Below, piece by piece: positions 11,698 to 22,000 of a stretch of 64,000 nucleotides of DNA. A program made the position numbers and the translations under genes. The notes below the pieces were generated by a model, which saw nothing but the letters and a program-made list of their open reading frames with translations, was not told the DNA's origin and made no database searches. The stretch is from Apostichopus japonicus. Taxonomy: Eukaryota > Echinodermata > Holothuroidea > Aspidochirotida > Stichopodidae. Position 1 is the stretch's first letter. Each line of letters starts with the position of its first letter. The DNA lies in contig NC_092569.1 in the NCBI RefSeq assembly GCF_037975245.1, forward strand, positions 31,874,668 to 31,938,667. The letters run 5' to 3'.

Positions 11698-12189
11698 AAA
11701 ACGTTGCAACACAAGATGTATGTCACAAAAGCATGAAACATCAAGTTATATGTTCCCTAGAAACAAGTGTGAGTAGGTAATAATAAAATTGAAAGATAAA
11801 ATGAAAATCTGTCAATAAAGAAGGAACTGCTAGTGTTATAATCTGACTAGAAGCTTTCAAATTTCCTGAAAATAGTATTAATTTTGATATTAATTTTTCT
11901 AATTAAACTAATTTTAATCAGTATAGACAAATCATTCTGATATTATAACATCTATAAGTGATCCCATTACGGTCTCATGAACTAGGAATTACAGGTTACA
12001 CTTGCATATTGTTTGTATGCAAATTCAAGACAGGACGATATCTGTTCAGTTGGCCTCATGAATAGGATCCTGTAAGTGGTATCTCTCACGGTTATCCATT
12101 GTGGGTGACGGCAATTTCCTTGTGATTTGGGAAATAGCTACCTATCCATGCTTATCCATATGAACCTTAGCAACAAAGATCAATCCCAT

Positions 12190-13290
12190 GCTGTCATATT
12201 TCATATTTGTGCAAGTGGGTGACACAAAACTCTACCACACCATCATCCACATGTTCTTCTTGAACTTGGGCAACATAGGCATATCTGCCAGAGGTTTTCT
12301 TTGCTCCCATATACTCAACCAACACAAAGTCCTCGAGCTTGATTGATTGTGGAGTGTTTCCTGACTGCGATGACAATGTGGGTAGTATGGGTTGTTGGAA
12401 GTGGACTGACATACATCTGCCCATCGGTTATCTAAAGCTTCCTTAGCATCCTCTACTTTTTGGGAAGGGACAAAGATCACTTTTATTGCCTTCGCCTTAG
12501 CTGCTGCTACCTCCGCAAATGACTCGGCATCATGCACATGTGCGCCATTTCTCATGGCTGTCCACACTAACCGCTTTACTTGACCACCGATCCCATGGAC
12601 CACACCCTTGCCATGGCTTGTGGCAAAAAAGTTCCATGATGTTTGAACTCCATACAGTATGTCTCTCGGAAGTGGGTGATGTTATCGAAGACAGTGGCAG
12701 AGCTAGGGGTATTGGTCAGGAGGGGCGAGAATGGTCTGTAGGCGCGCTTTCGACACTTTCTATGTGGAGCGCCACCACAGGTTGGCATGTAGCGTACAGA
12801 AATTTTTTTGAGTAAAGATACTCCCTAGATCGCCAGAAATGACCCTTTCCGGGCCTGGCTAATTTGCAGATAAACGAAGAATAAATAGGTGTCATCGCCA
12901 AATTACACTTACAAAATGTGACAAATGTCAATATGTAGATGAGAGCGCAATAAATTCAATAATCGCGAATAAGTAAAAAGTGGTAAAGAGCTGAAAAAGG
13001 CGCCAGCAGTCCATTTGAGTCCGTCAAGGGGGGGGGGGGTATGGACGCTCTGCCACGATCGAAGAGATACCGTTGTTTGAACTGGCTGGCCACTCCGTCT
13101 GAGAAGAATGACAGTGACTTCAGATTGGGGCACTGTATCATGACATCGTTGATGATCTTATCCAGGAATGTGACAACGGCAAACTTCCCATGCACCAGGT
13201 CATTGCTCACCATGACATAAGACTGCACAGTATGCAGTGAACAGTGTAACTTATGAATGGGCCCAGTGCGCACTCTGGATCTCGTCTTGC
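12190..13290 (-). pseudogene. Broken coding fragment, unrecognised transposon-associated protein (SHGKG/GIGG motif)
   Basis: Read on the minus strand, three blocks form one protein-like series. Block one (13273 to about 13058) contains FSDGVASQFKQRYLF. Block two resumes after the MITE (12691 to about 12640) with NITHFRETY. Block three (about 12637 to 12420) contains WNFFATSHGKG, GIGGQVKRLVW and an Ala/Lys-rich helix-like stretch; a C-terminal block in another frame (12424 to 12194) contains LEDFVLVEYMG. The series is broken by the MITE at 12692-13057 and by frameshifts near 12636 and 12420, so it cannot be translated as it stands. I recall the SDG...SQFK and ATSHGKG-GIGG combination from uncharacterised, transposon-linked proteins of invertebrates, but I cannot name the family or its activity. 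It is not hAT transposase-like. No start codon or promoter is identifiable, and upstream exons could exist. Confidence 0.7.
12692..13057 (+). mobile_element. hAT-type MITE (CAGTGGCGGAGC family), 366 bp, inserted in the coding fragment
   Basis: Begins CAGTGGCAGAGCTAGGGG and ends GCTCTGCCACG, with an exact 8-bp duplication ATCGAAGA (12684-12691 and 13058-13065). The host reading frame on the minus strand (...QRYLF / NITHF...) joins cleanly across the duplication, so the insertion split an existing coding sequence. Contains the core TCTATGTGGAGCGCCACC and a G-run at 13028-13039. Confidence 0.93.
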
Positions 13291-13488
13291 TGGATGATAT
13301 GAAAGTTTTAGTGATTCTCTATAATTGCAGCAAGAATTATCTAGGACTGAGCTTTCAATAAATTAATATCACCATGCCACCAAGCCTAATGGGGACCCAG
13401 GTGTATACTTCATGTCACAGATGTAATAGATGAAAGGTTCTCAATTGAATACTGGTTTCCCCTATAGAAACACACTGTTGCTGTCACA

Positions 13489-13705
13489 GTCACACTGTAA
13501 CCAAAAAAATGTCACACTGTAACCAAAAAGTTACAGTGTGACACATTTCATTTTCCCATTATTCCCACCCAGAGTCTACTACAGTAAAACTATCATGTGG
13601 ATTTAATAAGTGCCTACACAGTTGATTTTGAGAAAAACAATCAGTTGATTTCAATTCCAATTTTTTATATTAAGCAAAAATGGCATTTTTCGGTTACAGT
13701 GTGAC
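13489..13705. repeat. Right cluster of the 14-mer, both orientations
   Basis: Inverted copies GTCACACTGTAACC lie at 13489-13502 and 13511-13524. A plus-orientation copy with one mismatch lies at 13529-13542 (13 of 14) and an exact plus copy at 13692-13705. With the four copies at 11293-11697, and a close inverted/direct pair at 13511/13529 that could fold into a hairpin, they bracket the coding fragment. Confidence 0.85.
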
Positions 13706-15276
13706 ACTTTTTCAGCAAATCAACATTTATGTGTGTGCACCGATGCATGACAACATGCAAACCACCTAAAATGGCTTGATACACTTAGCCATAGTCTCAT
13801 ACTATCCATCAGTATTTAAAGTCACCACTTTTATTGTTACAGGGGTGATTTGTGGGGATTAATTTTAAGCTAATTTTAATGGTGATTTTTTTTCTAAAAT
13901 TGCCTATTTTCACATAATCCCTAATTTTGGGTAGTTTATGTAAAAATTATGGGGAAATAAAACACATATCTTAAAAATTCACACTTTTAGCTTCAATTTG
14001 ATACCAATTTCCATAGCAGTTGCTCAATTTTAGTTATGATGAATTTGTCTCCTCTGGCCTGGAATTGCCCAGCAACAAAATGTGACAAATGTCAATAGAT
14101 ATTTGAGAGCGCAATAAAAAAGTCAATAATCGCGAATAATTAAAAAGTGGTAAAAAGCTGAAAAGGGCGCCATCAGTCCATTTGAGTCCTTCAGGGGGGG
14201 GGGCATCCGCCCCCTCTGACTGTATGGACGCTCTGCCTCTGTATACAGCTCACATACATGTACACAATATGTATGTCAATGTGTACAGCACACTTTCTAC
14301 ATCATCTAATCTTTAACATAGACCTACTATTAGATACAGACTTTTGGTACATGTGTCACGTCTTGCCAAGAAATAGTTCTGTTCTGTATATGGACTCTGA
14401 ATTACAAGTTGGAGGATCCACAGTTGTGGGATCAGCCTCTTTGAAGGAGTGATTCAATTGAACTTAGTGATTACCACAAGAATTTGTTACAGTACAGTGG
14501 TTTATCATCGTAACTGTGTGTCTTGTATGTATGTTATGCAGGGTTCCCCCGGGATTTACGTGTGATGGGAGGCAACTGGATTGTGACACTGGAGGGTGTG
14601 AGCAAACCTGATGGGGGGGGTGGAAGGGGGGAGGCTGTGTGCGTGGTCACCTATTTTGTTTATGACCTGAATGTCAATCATCCTAACAATAGCAGATAAA
14701 AATGCTATGTTAAATAGGCAGAAGAACTAAAATGATTACATTGCAATATAATTTAGCATTCACAGCCAATTTTTCTGCAAGGCGGTCGCAAGAACAGAGG
14801 CAGCCACCTCACAAAATGAATACAATGGTTGTGTATGTATCTAAACTGTAACCCAACAGTTGCCATGAGTGGTATTTAAACACAGTCGCTAAATGTCAAG
14901 CAGGTACTTGAACGTACGTTATCTAATCACATCTTCGAATGGTTTTAATGGTTTAACTATCATCAAATATGTACTACTGTATGTATTCAGGTAAGTGTAT
15001 TAGAAATATCTTCCGATCTTAATAGTGTGTTTACAAAACCACAAATATTTCACTCAAATCTTTGATGTATACATGTTCACATCAGATCTTCTGAGAGTCC
15101 GTGGGCTATTATACCACAACGGGCAGTTGACAAGCCAGAAGTTACTGTACGTTGAACACAGCAATTTTTAATGTCACATTGATGTTTTCACATGTTTAGT
15201 AGTTGTATGCACCCTTGTATCAGCTGGTCTCGTCTCTACGGCAAGAAAAAGGTCATGACGACATCATATGACATCA

Positions 15277-15298
15277 TATATATATATATATATATATA
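15277..15298. repeat. (TA)n microsatellite
   Basis: About eleven uninterrupted TA units next to the fold-back element that starts at 15301. Confidence 0.9.
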
Positions 15299-15300
15299 GT

Positions 15301-15475
15301 ACAGAAGGTCATCTTGATCTCGGGTGATCCACCAATCTTTTCTGATCTGATCTCCTTCACAAAGGAGGATTAAACTTTTAGGGTCAGATCGTGAGTGTAG
15401 CTTTTACACTGGGAATAAGATACATTTGAACTGAGGATCAAATCCGGATCAGATCACCTGATCAAGATCATCTGT
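15301..15475. repeat. 175-bp fold-back (inverted-repeat) element
   Basis: The left arm ACAGAAGGTCATCTTGATC, then GGTGATCC, pairs with the right arm GGATCAGATCACCTGATCAA, then GATCATCTGT, with a few mismatches. An internal second pair (TCCTTCACAAAGGAGGA) forms its own hairpin. It looks like a small palindromic MITE. A partly similar word set (TCTGATCTCC, AAAGGAGG) occurs near 21440. Confidence 0.45.
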
Positions 15476-16975
15476 GAAAGGACTGTTCAATAATGTTGCT
15501 TTGGCTGCCACATGTGGTGGTGGACTTGAAACAAGTTCAATCCTAAAACTTTTTTGTTTTTGTCAAAGACCATTCTCCATGTACAACATGGTTAGCTCTT
15601 TCGGTTTGCTGTTTGGGAATTTTCAAATCCAGTGGGTGTTCCTGAATTTAACTGAGCCATAGGTGTGGAGAAATCCAAAAAGGCTCAATGTCAATGCATA
15701 TATCATTGAAAATGTAATATTGCTAATTTGCTATAAATTTATTATTGAAATTTATTTGAGCTGAAGTATTAAAGTGGTATGCAAGTTTAGTAATGAGAAT
15801 AGGACTGTAATTATCAACTCCTTAAAAGTTTGTTGGTCATGGATCTCAGAGTCTACATGTCATTGCACTGTACTGTTTGCAGTAAAAACAAAGTACTTGT
15901 AATCTAATTTCATATCAATGTATGGTATATAGACAAGATACCCTCGTTATAGTCTTTGATATTAATAATTCTCCCACAAACTTTCACTTTCTTCTTGTAG
16001 TTGAAGATTAGCATGAGTCTATCTGTACAAAAGCGGATTTCCTGATGTGCGTACCATTAGCAGAAACTGTAGGCAGTAATTTGTTGGTGCTAAGTTTCAT
16101 TTACATTGTACTAAGTAATTACAAGAAAGCAGAGACTACATTATAGTGCAGCGTTCCTAGTGTTTGGAAATGTGGTACCCTTTGTCCTGTTTAAAGTTAC
16201 AGTACCCTTAGCCACAATTAAATCATCAAAAATATACACCCATTCACCCAGGCAGGGGATTAGGGGTTGTTGTGTTGGAATCACAATTTGTGGAAATCTG
16301 TACTATTACTGTAACTATTGAACTGCTTATTTCTGTTGGAGCCATTGTTTACTGAAAATGTTTTGTGAATTGTGAAACCACAGGCTCTGGAACTAATGAT
16401 GAGGTATAGTACATACAATAGCAAGCTTTCAACAAAGACTGTGCGGTACCCAGTACGGTAGAGTTGAGCTGTAATTCCCACCGTAGTGTAATAATCATAG
16501 CCTTAATCACGATCAGCATGTCAGTAATCACCCTTTCTCTTTTCTTTACTTTGTCACGAAAGGTTAAATTACTTTTCGAAAAGAAGAGCTTTCCTTCTGT
16601 GGTAGTTCTAATTACAAGGAAATTAATCAATATGATGTGGCCCTGCCTACATACATATTCATGCATGATTTTAGTGGTCAACATTGTTGAGCTAATTAGG
16701 TTGTTGTTGTTAAAATGTGTAATTTGAGCTTGTATGTGATAGGATGTCATAATCATCCAACCAAATAAATCATTCCCTGCATGTTTCCTTATTAAATAAA
16801 CAAACTTTGGTGTGACCTCACAGTATTCAGTTTGTTAAAACAAACACAGAGTGCATGGTTTTGACTACTGAACAGTAACTAGTACATTAGGTCATGCACA
16901 GTTTGCAGAGATATGCATAATTACAAAGTACTAGCCTAATAATTGTTGTTAAATGTGGATAGTAGCAGCTGGTAA

Positions 16976-17100
16976 AATGACTGCTTAGGCGATGAACCAG
17001 TGATCTAAGGATTTAGGTTCGAGTCTTGGCCAGATCATCACGTTGTATCCGTGGGCAACACACTTTATCGAAAGAACACTGCCCTACAATAGAGCTGTTA
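16976..17100 (+). mobile_element. Truncated tRNA-derived SINE fragment
   Basis: Shares with the fuller SINE at 52866 the words GTGATCTAAGGATT, AGGTTCGAGTC, TGGCCAGATCAT, CGTTGTATCC and GGGCAA-ACACTTTATC in the same order. The B-box GGTTCGAGTC is preserved, the A-box region is degraded, and the 3' half is missing. Confidence 0.65.
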
Positions 17101-17204
17101 CGTAAAGCTTGGGAGCTTGCTATTTGAATGAATCTTGTTAAATCTCACCTTCGATCTATTTAACTCTTGATTTAATTCAGGTAAACACCTTAAAATGAAA
17201 CAAA

Positions 17205-17704
17205 ACTGTTAGCAAACTGCTTATCCACTAAAGAGCCTGTGTAAGAGAATGTTTTAAAGTAAGAGGGCCTGACGTTTCGATCCTAGCAGTATCTTCTTCA
17301 GAGGCTGAATGACAAGTTACAAAACCTTAAAAGGTAAAAATCTTATGTACTTTGATTACATTGTATGACCCTCGTAATATTTCAGGTTCCTGTTTGTGCT
17401 GTGCTTTGTATTCACACCTTCTTTGAAATCTGTTCAGATATAAATTCAGAGGGAATTGGATTACATTTACATATAATTATAATAATTTCCATCTCTCAGG
17501 TGAGAAATGGTTTTAATTGGGGATATCTTTGCTTACCACTGAACATTGTAAGTTCCCAAATACACATATATAACCGTTTTCATTCATTAGTGTAATAATC
17601 ATTTTGTGCGTGTTTTTGTCCCTACTGTTACATTTAGCCTCTGAAGAAGATCCTGAGCACTACTGTAGTATCAAAATGTCAAGCCAACTTACTTTTACAC
17701 TCTT
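17205..17704. repeat. 500-bp element with inverted ends containing GAAACGTC-type motifs
   Basis: The left end, read on the minus strand (17306 to 17258), is GCCTCTGAAGAAGATACTGC, then AGGATCGAAACGTCAGGCC. The right end (17638-17685) is GCCTCTGAAGAAGATCCTGA, ending ATCAAAATGTCAAGCC. The two ends are therefore inverted copies. A third copy of the outer part (CAAACTGCTTATCCACTAAA) lies at about 46485. The pattern recalls termini of Penelope-like or related retroelements; no reverse transcriptase is visible. Confidence 0.5.
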
Positions 17705-18884
17705 AATCATTTTTGTAAAAGAATTGATATTTTCTATTGGGCAGTTTTGACTTGTAAAATTTCTCATTCCCACGAGTAAGTACTTTAAATCTACAGTACA
17801 GTAAATACTGTACCGATGTTATTTTATTAATTATTTATTTTTTATGATTACTGTATATGATTTATCTTCTATTGTATGGTAGTTAAAATATTAAGTGCTT
17901 CAAATGTAACTTGCTGTGGCGAAGAGAAAAATAAAATTAATGATTGAACCAGTGAATCAGTCATTATTGTTGGACGATTCTGTGATGTATGCAGCAAATT
18001 AATCTGATCAATGTGGTCATGTTTTTCAGTCCGTCCTTCCTGCCTGCCTTCAGTTTCAATCAATTGCCATCACTTATAATGCACAATCAAGCTTTAATTG
18101 GCAGCTCCTGCTTTCACTTTTTCGTCCAAAATTAGTGAAACATTAGCACAGGATCTAGTGTAAAAGCACCCATATTGCTCACAACATCAGATAAGAACAA
18201 ACAAACCTAGACTTTTCTCATTAGTCATTAAGAAATTAAAATGTCATATACTGTATGTTGCCCAAGGGCATGCAGTAGTTCAATTTAAAGAAAAACAAAG
18301 CTCCCTTTGTTAACAGTATTGAATGAAATCACAACAGTCCATTTTGTCTCTTGGAAAAAGTTTTTGCCTGTTATAATATATTTGTTAGTTTTTTCCTCTG
18401 ATTAATTTCACACCACTTTCTTGGAATTATTGAAACCATAGTGTATATGGGACAATTCTTGGTTACAGTCATTTGTTTTGTTGGTGTGAAGTACTTGTTT
18501 AGTTGTTTGCATTGTGGGTTGTCCTTCTTGCATTCATCTGAGCTGAAATAAAAATGTTTATCTGTCACGGATTTGGTTTTTTGAGTGATCCACACAGCAG
18601 GTAGGTGCTACAGCCATGCTAAGTAACTTGGAACTTAGTGTAGTGTCATTGAACCATGCAAGTACAATGCCTGATACAGACCCACAGTATTAGCACTGTG
18701 TTTTACCTTTACAGTGTACTGTAGTGCATTGGGTAATGCTGTGGACATTGAGGTGTTCTTGAGGGTATGCAGTACAGTATCTGTCTATTCCTGCCAGAGA
18801 CAAATTTATGTGAAGAACTGTGCAGACTATATTTACCTGTACATGGTAGCTCTACCTATATAATACTGTACAACTGTGAACTGT

Positions 18885-19095
18885 AGAGCTGGTCTACAGT
18901 AAAGGCTCTGATACTGTAGAGCTGGTCTATGGGATAGGCTCCTATACTGTTTAGCTGGTCTACAGTATAGGCTCCGATACTGTCTTTAAGCTGGTCTACG
19001 GTATTGTATTGGCTCTGATACTGTCAAGCTGGTCTACAGTATAGGCTCCTATACTGTACAGCTGGTCTACGGTATAGGCACCTATACTGTAAGTG
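18885..19095. repeat. Minisatellite, unit about 36-45 bp with AGCTGGTCTAC and TATAGGCTC-TATACTGT
   Basis: About six units alternate AGCTGGTCTACRGTATAGG with CTCCTATACTGTA. Each unit contains self-complementary words (TATAGG/CCTATA), so single strands would fold into repeated small hairpins. Confidence 0.8.
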
Positions 19096-22000
19096 TTATA
19101 ATCTGAGTTTGCCTCGTAATAACCTTTGAAGCATTATGTACAGTCCAAATTGACATTATGCAAATTTTTTCCAGAAATGATGGTTGATATTATGAGCAAG
19201 GGAATATAAGATTTATGTTGTAATCATGGCTTCATTGATTTTCTGACATTGCAGCCGGAGGAATGATGAATGGTCTTGCGGTTGATACTGAAAAGAAAGT
19301 TGTTCAGTTAATGAGGAATATATCATTTCTGAGTGTGATCCAAGTCTGGGTAAAATTTGGTTAAAAAAACGACATTTTTCAAAAGTATTAAAATAAATAT
19401 GTAAAAGGCTAATACAGCAAAAGTGAAAAAAAGAAAGAAAAATTGAAAAGAAAAGAAAGAAGATTTAAAAAAAAAAAAAAAAAAGGAAGAAAATAATATA
19501 GCAAAAAGGAGGCCAAATGCTGGGGTTTATACGTGTGGTACATTGGGAGATTAGACTGTCCTTCATAATAAAATAAAAAAATATGTAAGGGACTGAGGAC
19601 CTTGCATTCTTCTTGATCATTTTGAAAAGTCGGTTCAACTTGTGAATCCAAATTATCAGAGATGACGTTGAAATTCAGCTTGGTGTATTCATACATATTT
19701 ACAATAAAAATTGTGTTCAATGGGTTAAAATTGGTGGGTAAATTAGACCCAAATTATCTATTTCAGAAAAGGTTAAGATAATATAGCAGGTCTCGCCATT
19801 CTGGACTCCTAGACCGCCTTTCTAATTAACAGTCATGTTGATTTTTATCTAAGCTCTCCATTGATCCTGCAGGAGCTCTGGATCTCATGTAGTTCAGAGA
19901 ATAATTGTAGGAAATATTAGAAATATATCATCTTGTTTGTATTCATGAGAGACAATTCATTCACAGTAGCAGCCCAGGAAACAAGCACTTACAGTACTGT
20001 CAAGCATACTGTACATACCATAGAAATGTTCAGTCCTCTGTTGTTGAGCTGTTAGATGTTGTAAAAATACATTTAATGACAGACATTTTACAGATACCAC
20101 CATTCATTACACAGTAAAACCCAAATGTACTATGGGTATGTGTGGTGTATACAGTACTCGGAAAGATAATTTTACAGTAGCCTGTGTTAACCAGGAATTA
20201 CATCCCACTTTTGTTCAAATTTAATACATTTAGATAGCTGATATATTTATTTGCCCTGTTTAAATTGTTTATACTTACCCAGTGAGTATCTTATTGTTTA
20301 TTTACAATACATATTAAAGATAAAATGGTTTATCACTTTTGTGCAACCAATGTTTATTTGAAAAACTCCCTACAAGACAGTTATCAATACACTCTAAACT
20401 AGCTGGACTACAGTACACATATACACAACTTCCTGTCAGTAAAATAATTGTAACCAGGCTGTCAAAATTTGCTTGACAAGGGACTTCAGCTTCCCAGGGA
20501 GACTGTTCTGTACACTAAAGGTAAAATTTTGATTATTGAGACAAACACATTGATGTGATGTATGTACTCTAGTTTCAATGTGTGTACAGCTTCACTGTGC
20601 ATGGTTGGAATCTCCAGATAGATGTCCAGGGCATGCTATACATCTATGTACATATTAAATGAAGGACATCACCTCAGCTCCCTGCAGAAAGTTAAAAAAA
20701 GATAACTCCCTTCAGAAAGTTAAAAAAGAATCTTTTATCAGAGAATGACAATTTATGGATGATCAGTATGCCTGCCTTGCAATGGACAAGAGTTGAGAGG
20801 ATGGTGACCTATATGACTCATATTTTGTTTTTTATGGTGGTCTGGGAAATGTCACAATTAGTGAGAGGTTACCCTGGGATACTGTTTACCTCATCCTCTT
20901 GGTGGATGTGATAACATTGGAATGCTAATTGACCAGTCTTGACAGACTGGATCAAAGAGAATTTTTTAAGGAAGATTGGTATGAAAATAACAATCTCATC
21001 ATCACAGGATAGTTTCAGAGGACTTTTAAAACTTATGAAAGAGATCAAAAGGAAGATTTTTAATTGACCTGAAATAAATTGTAGGCAGGTATAACTTGTA
21101 AGACTAGATCAAAGCACTGGGAGTTTGCTTTGTTAGATCTACTGGTACCATAGGGGGATAATACTCTAGGTTAATGAGACTGGCAGGGTTGTACCGTAAA
21201 AGAAGAAGAAGGTTTATTAAAATGTTTTGTCAAATTTGTAGCACCCTTGAGATGATGTTATCAAAGATATTATTGTTGATATAAGGAAAGACACAATTTT
21301 AATTGGATTTATAAGTAGTTGGTACAGTATCTCAACTGGGAAAGGCGGTGAGAGGAGGGGGTGGGGTGGGGGAGGGGTGATCTGGGGTCACACTGATCCA
21401 CCTAGCTCTTGCACTTCTTTGTTTCGATCTCAAGCACAGGATCTGATCTCCCCAGAAAGGAGGGTTGTTTTCTTAGTACAGTAGATCATTACAAGTTGTT
21501 ATTTAAGTCAATAAAAGAGAAGCCATTAAATTTACAACTTTTGTTTTCGGTATATTGATAAGCCAATGATGACGATGATAATGGCTTGGTTCTTGTCCCT
21601 TCAAGCTTAACATCCTTCACTGTGTCTCTGAGTAGATCTGTCTAATTCAAATTTACATCTAGTAAATAATTGAAAACAGGGATCACCTCTCAGAGGCCAG
21701 AGGTTTTATCAGTCAATGTTGTGCCGATGAGCTGAGCTAGATGTACAGTAGAATTACAGGCTGGCTGGGAGTTGGTGTGCATTGATTTCAATAGAAAACC
21801 CAACTGAACATTTTAATTCAAATTACATTTAATGAGATGATTTTATATGCAGGTATCGAGTACATTAATACAACATGTACTACTGTACTTGAGGAACCTG
21901 TTCAGCAATCACAGAACATTGCTATCATAGCTTTCTAAACTTCTATCATATTTTCTTTTACAATCTTAAGTACCTTTTATATAACTTAACCTGATGTAAG

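Larger units (their letters stand above)
11232..14241. mobile_element. 3.0-kb hAT-type element of the CAGTGGCGGAGC family carrying a foreign coding fragment
   Basis: The left end CAGTTGCGGAGCTACAGG, followed by TATTGGTCA, matches the left end of the MITE family. The right part, from about 14071, is the family's right half and ends GCTCTGCCTCTG at 14241. The outer flanks are an exact 8-bp duplication TATACAGC (11224-11231 and 14242-14249), so 11232-14241 moved as one unit. About 2.8 kb of unrelated DNA lies between: nine copies of the 14-mer GGTTACAGTGTGAC, a broken minus-strand gene (12190-13290), and a nested family member (12692-13057). I see no hAT transposase or dimerisation-domain motif, so it is probably non-autonomous and has captured its cargo (Pack-type). 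It could alternatively be a decayed autonomous founder whose transposase I fail to recognise. Confidence 0.8.

Noticed and set aside
12519-12815. Plus-strand 98-codon frame over the MITE and coding remnant
   Set aside because: The protein-like signal is on the opposite strand; this frame is its shadow and runs into the MITE.
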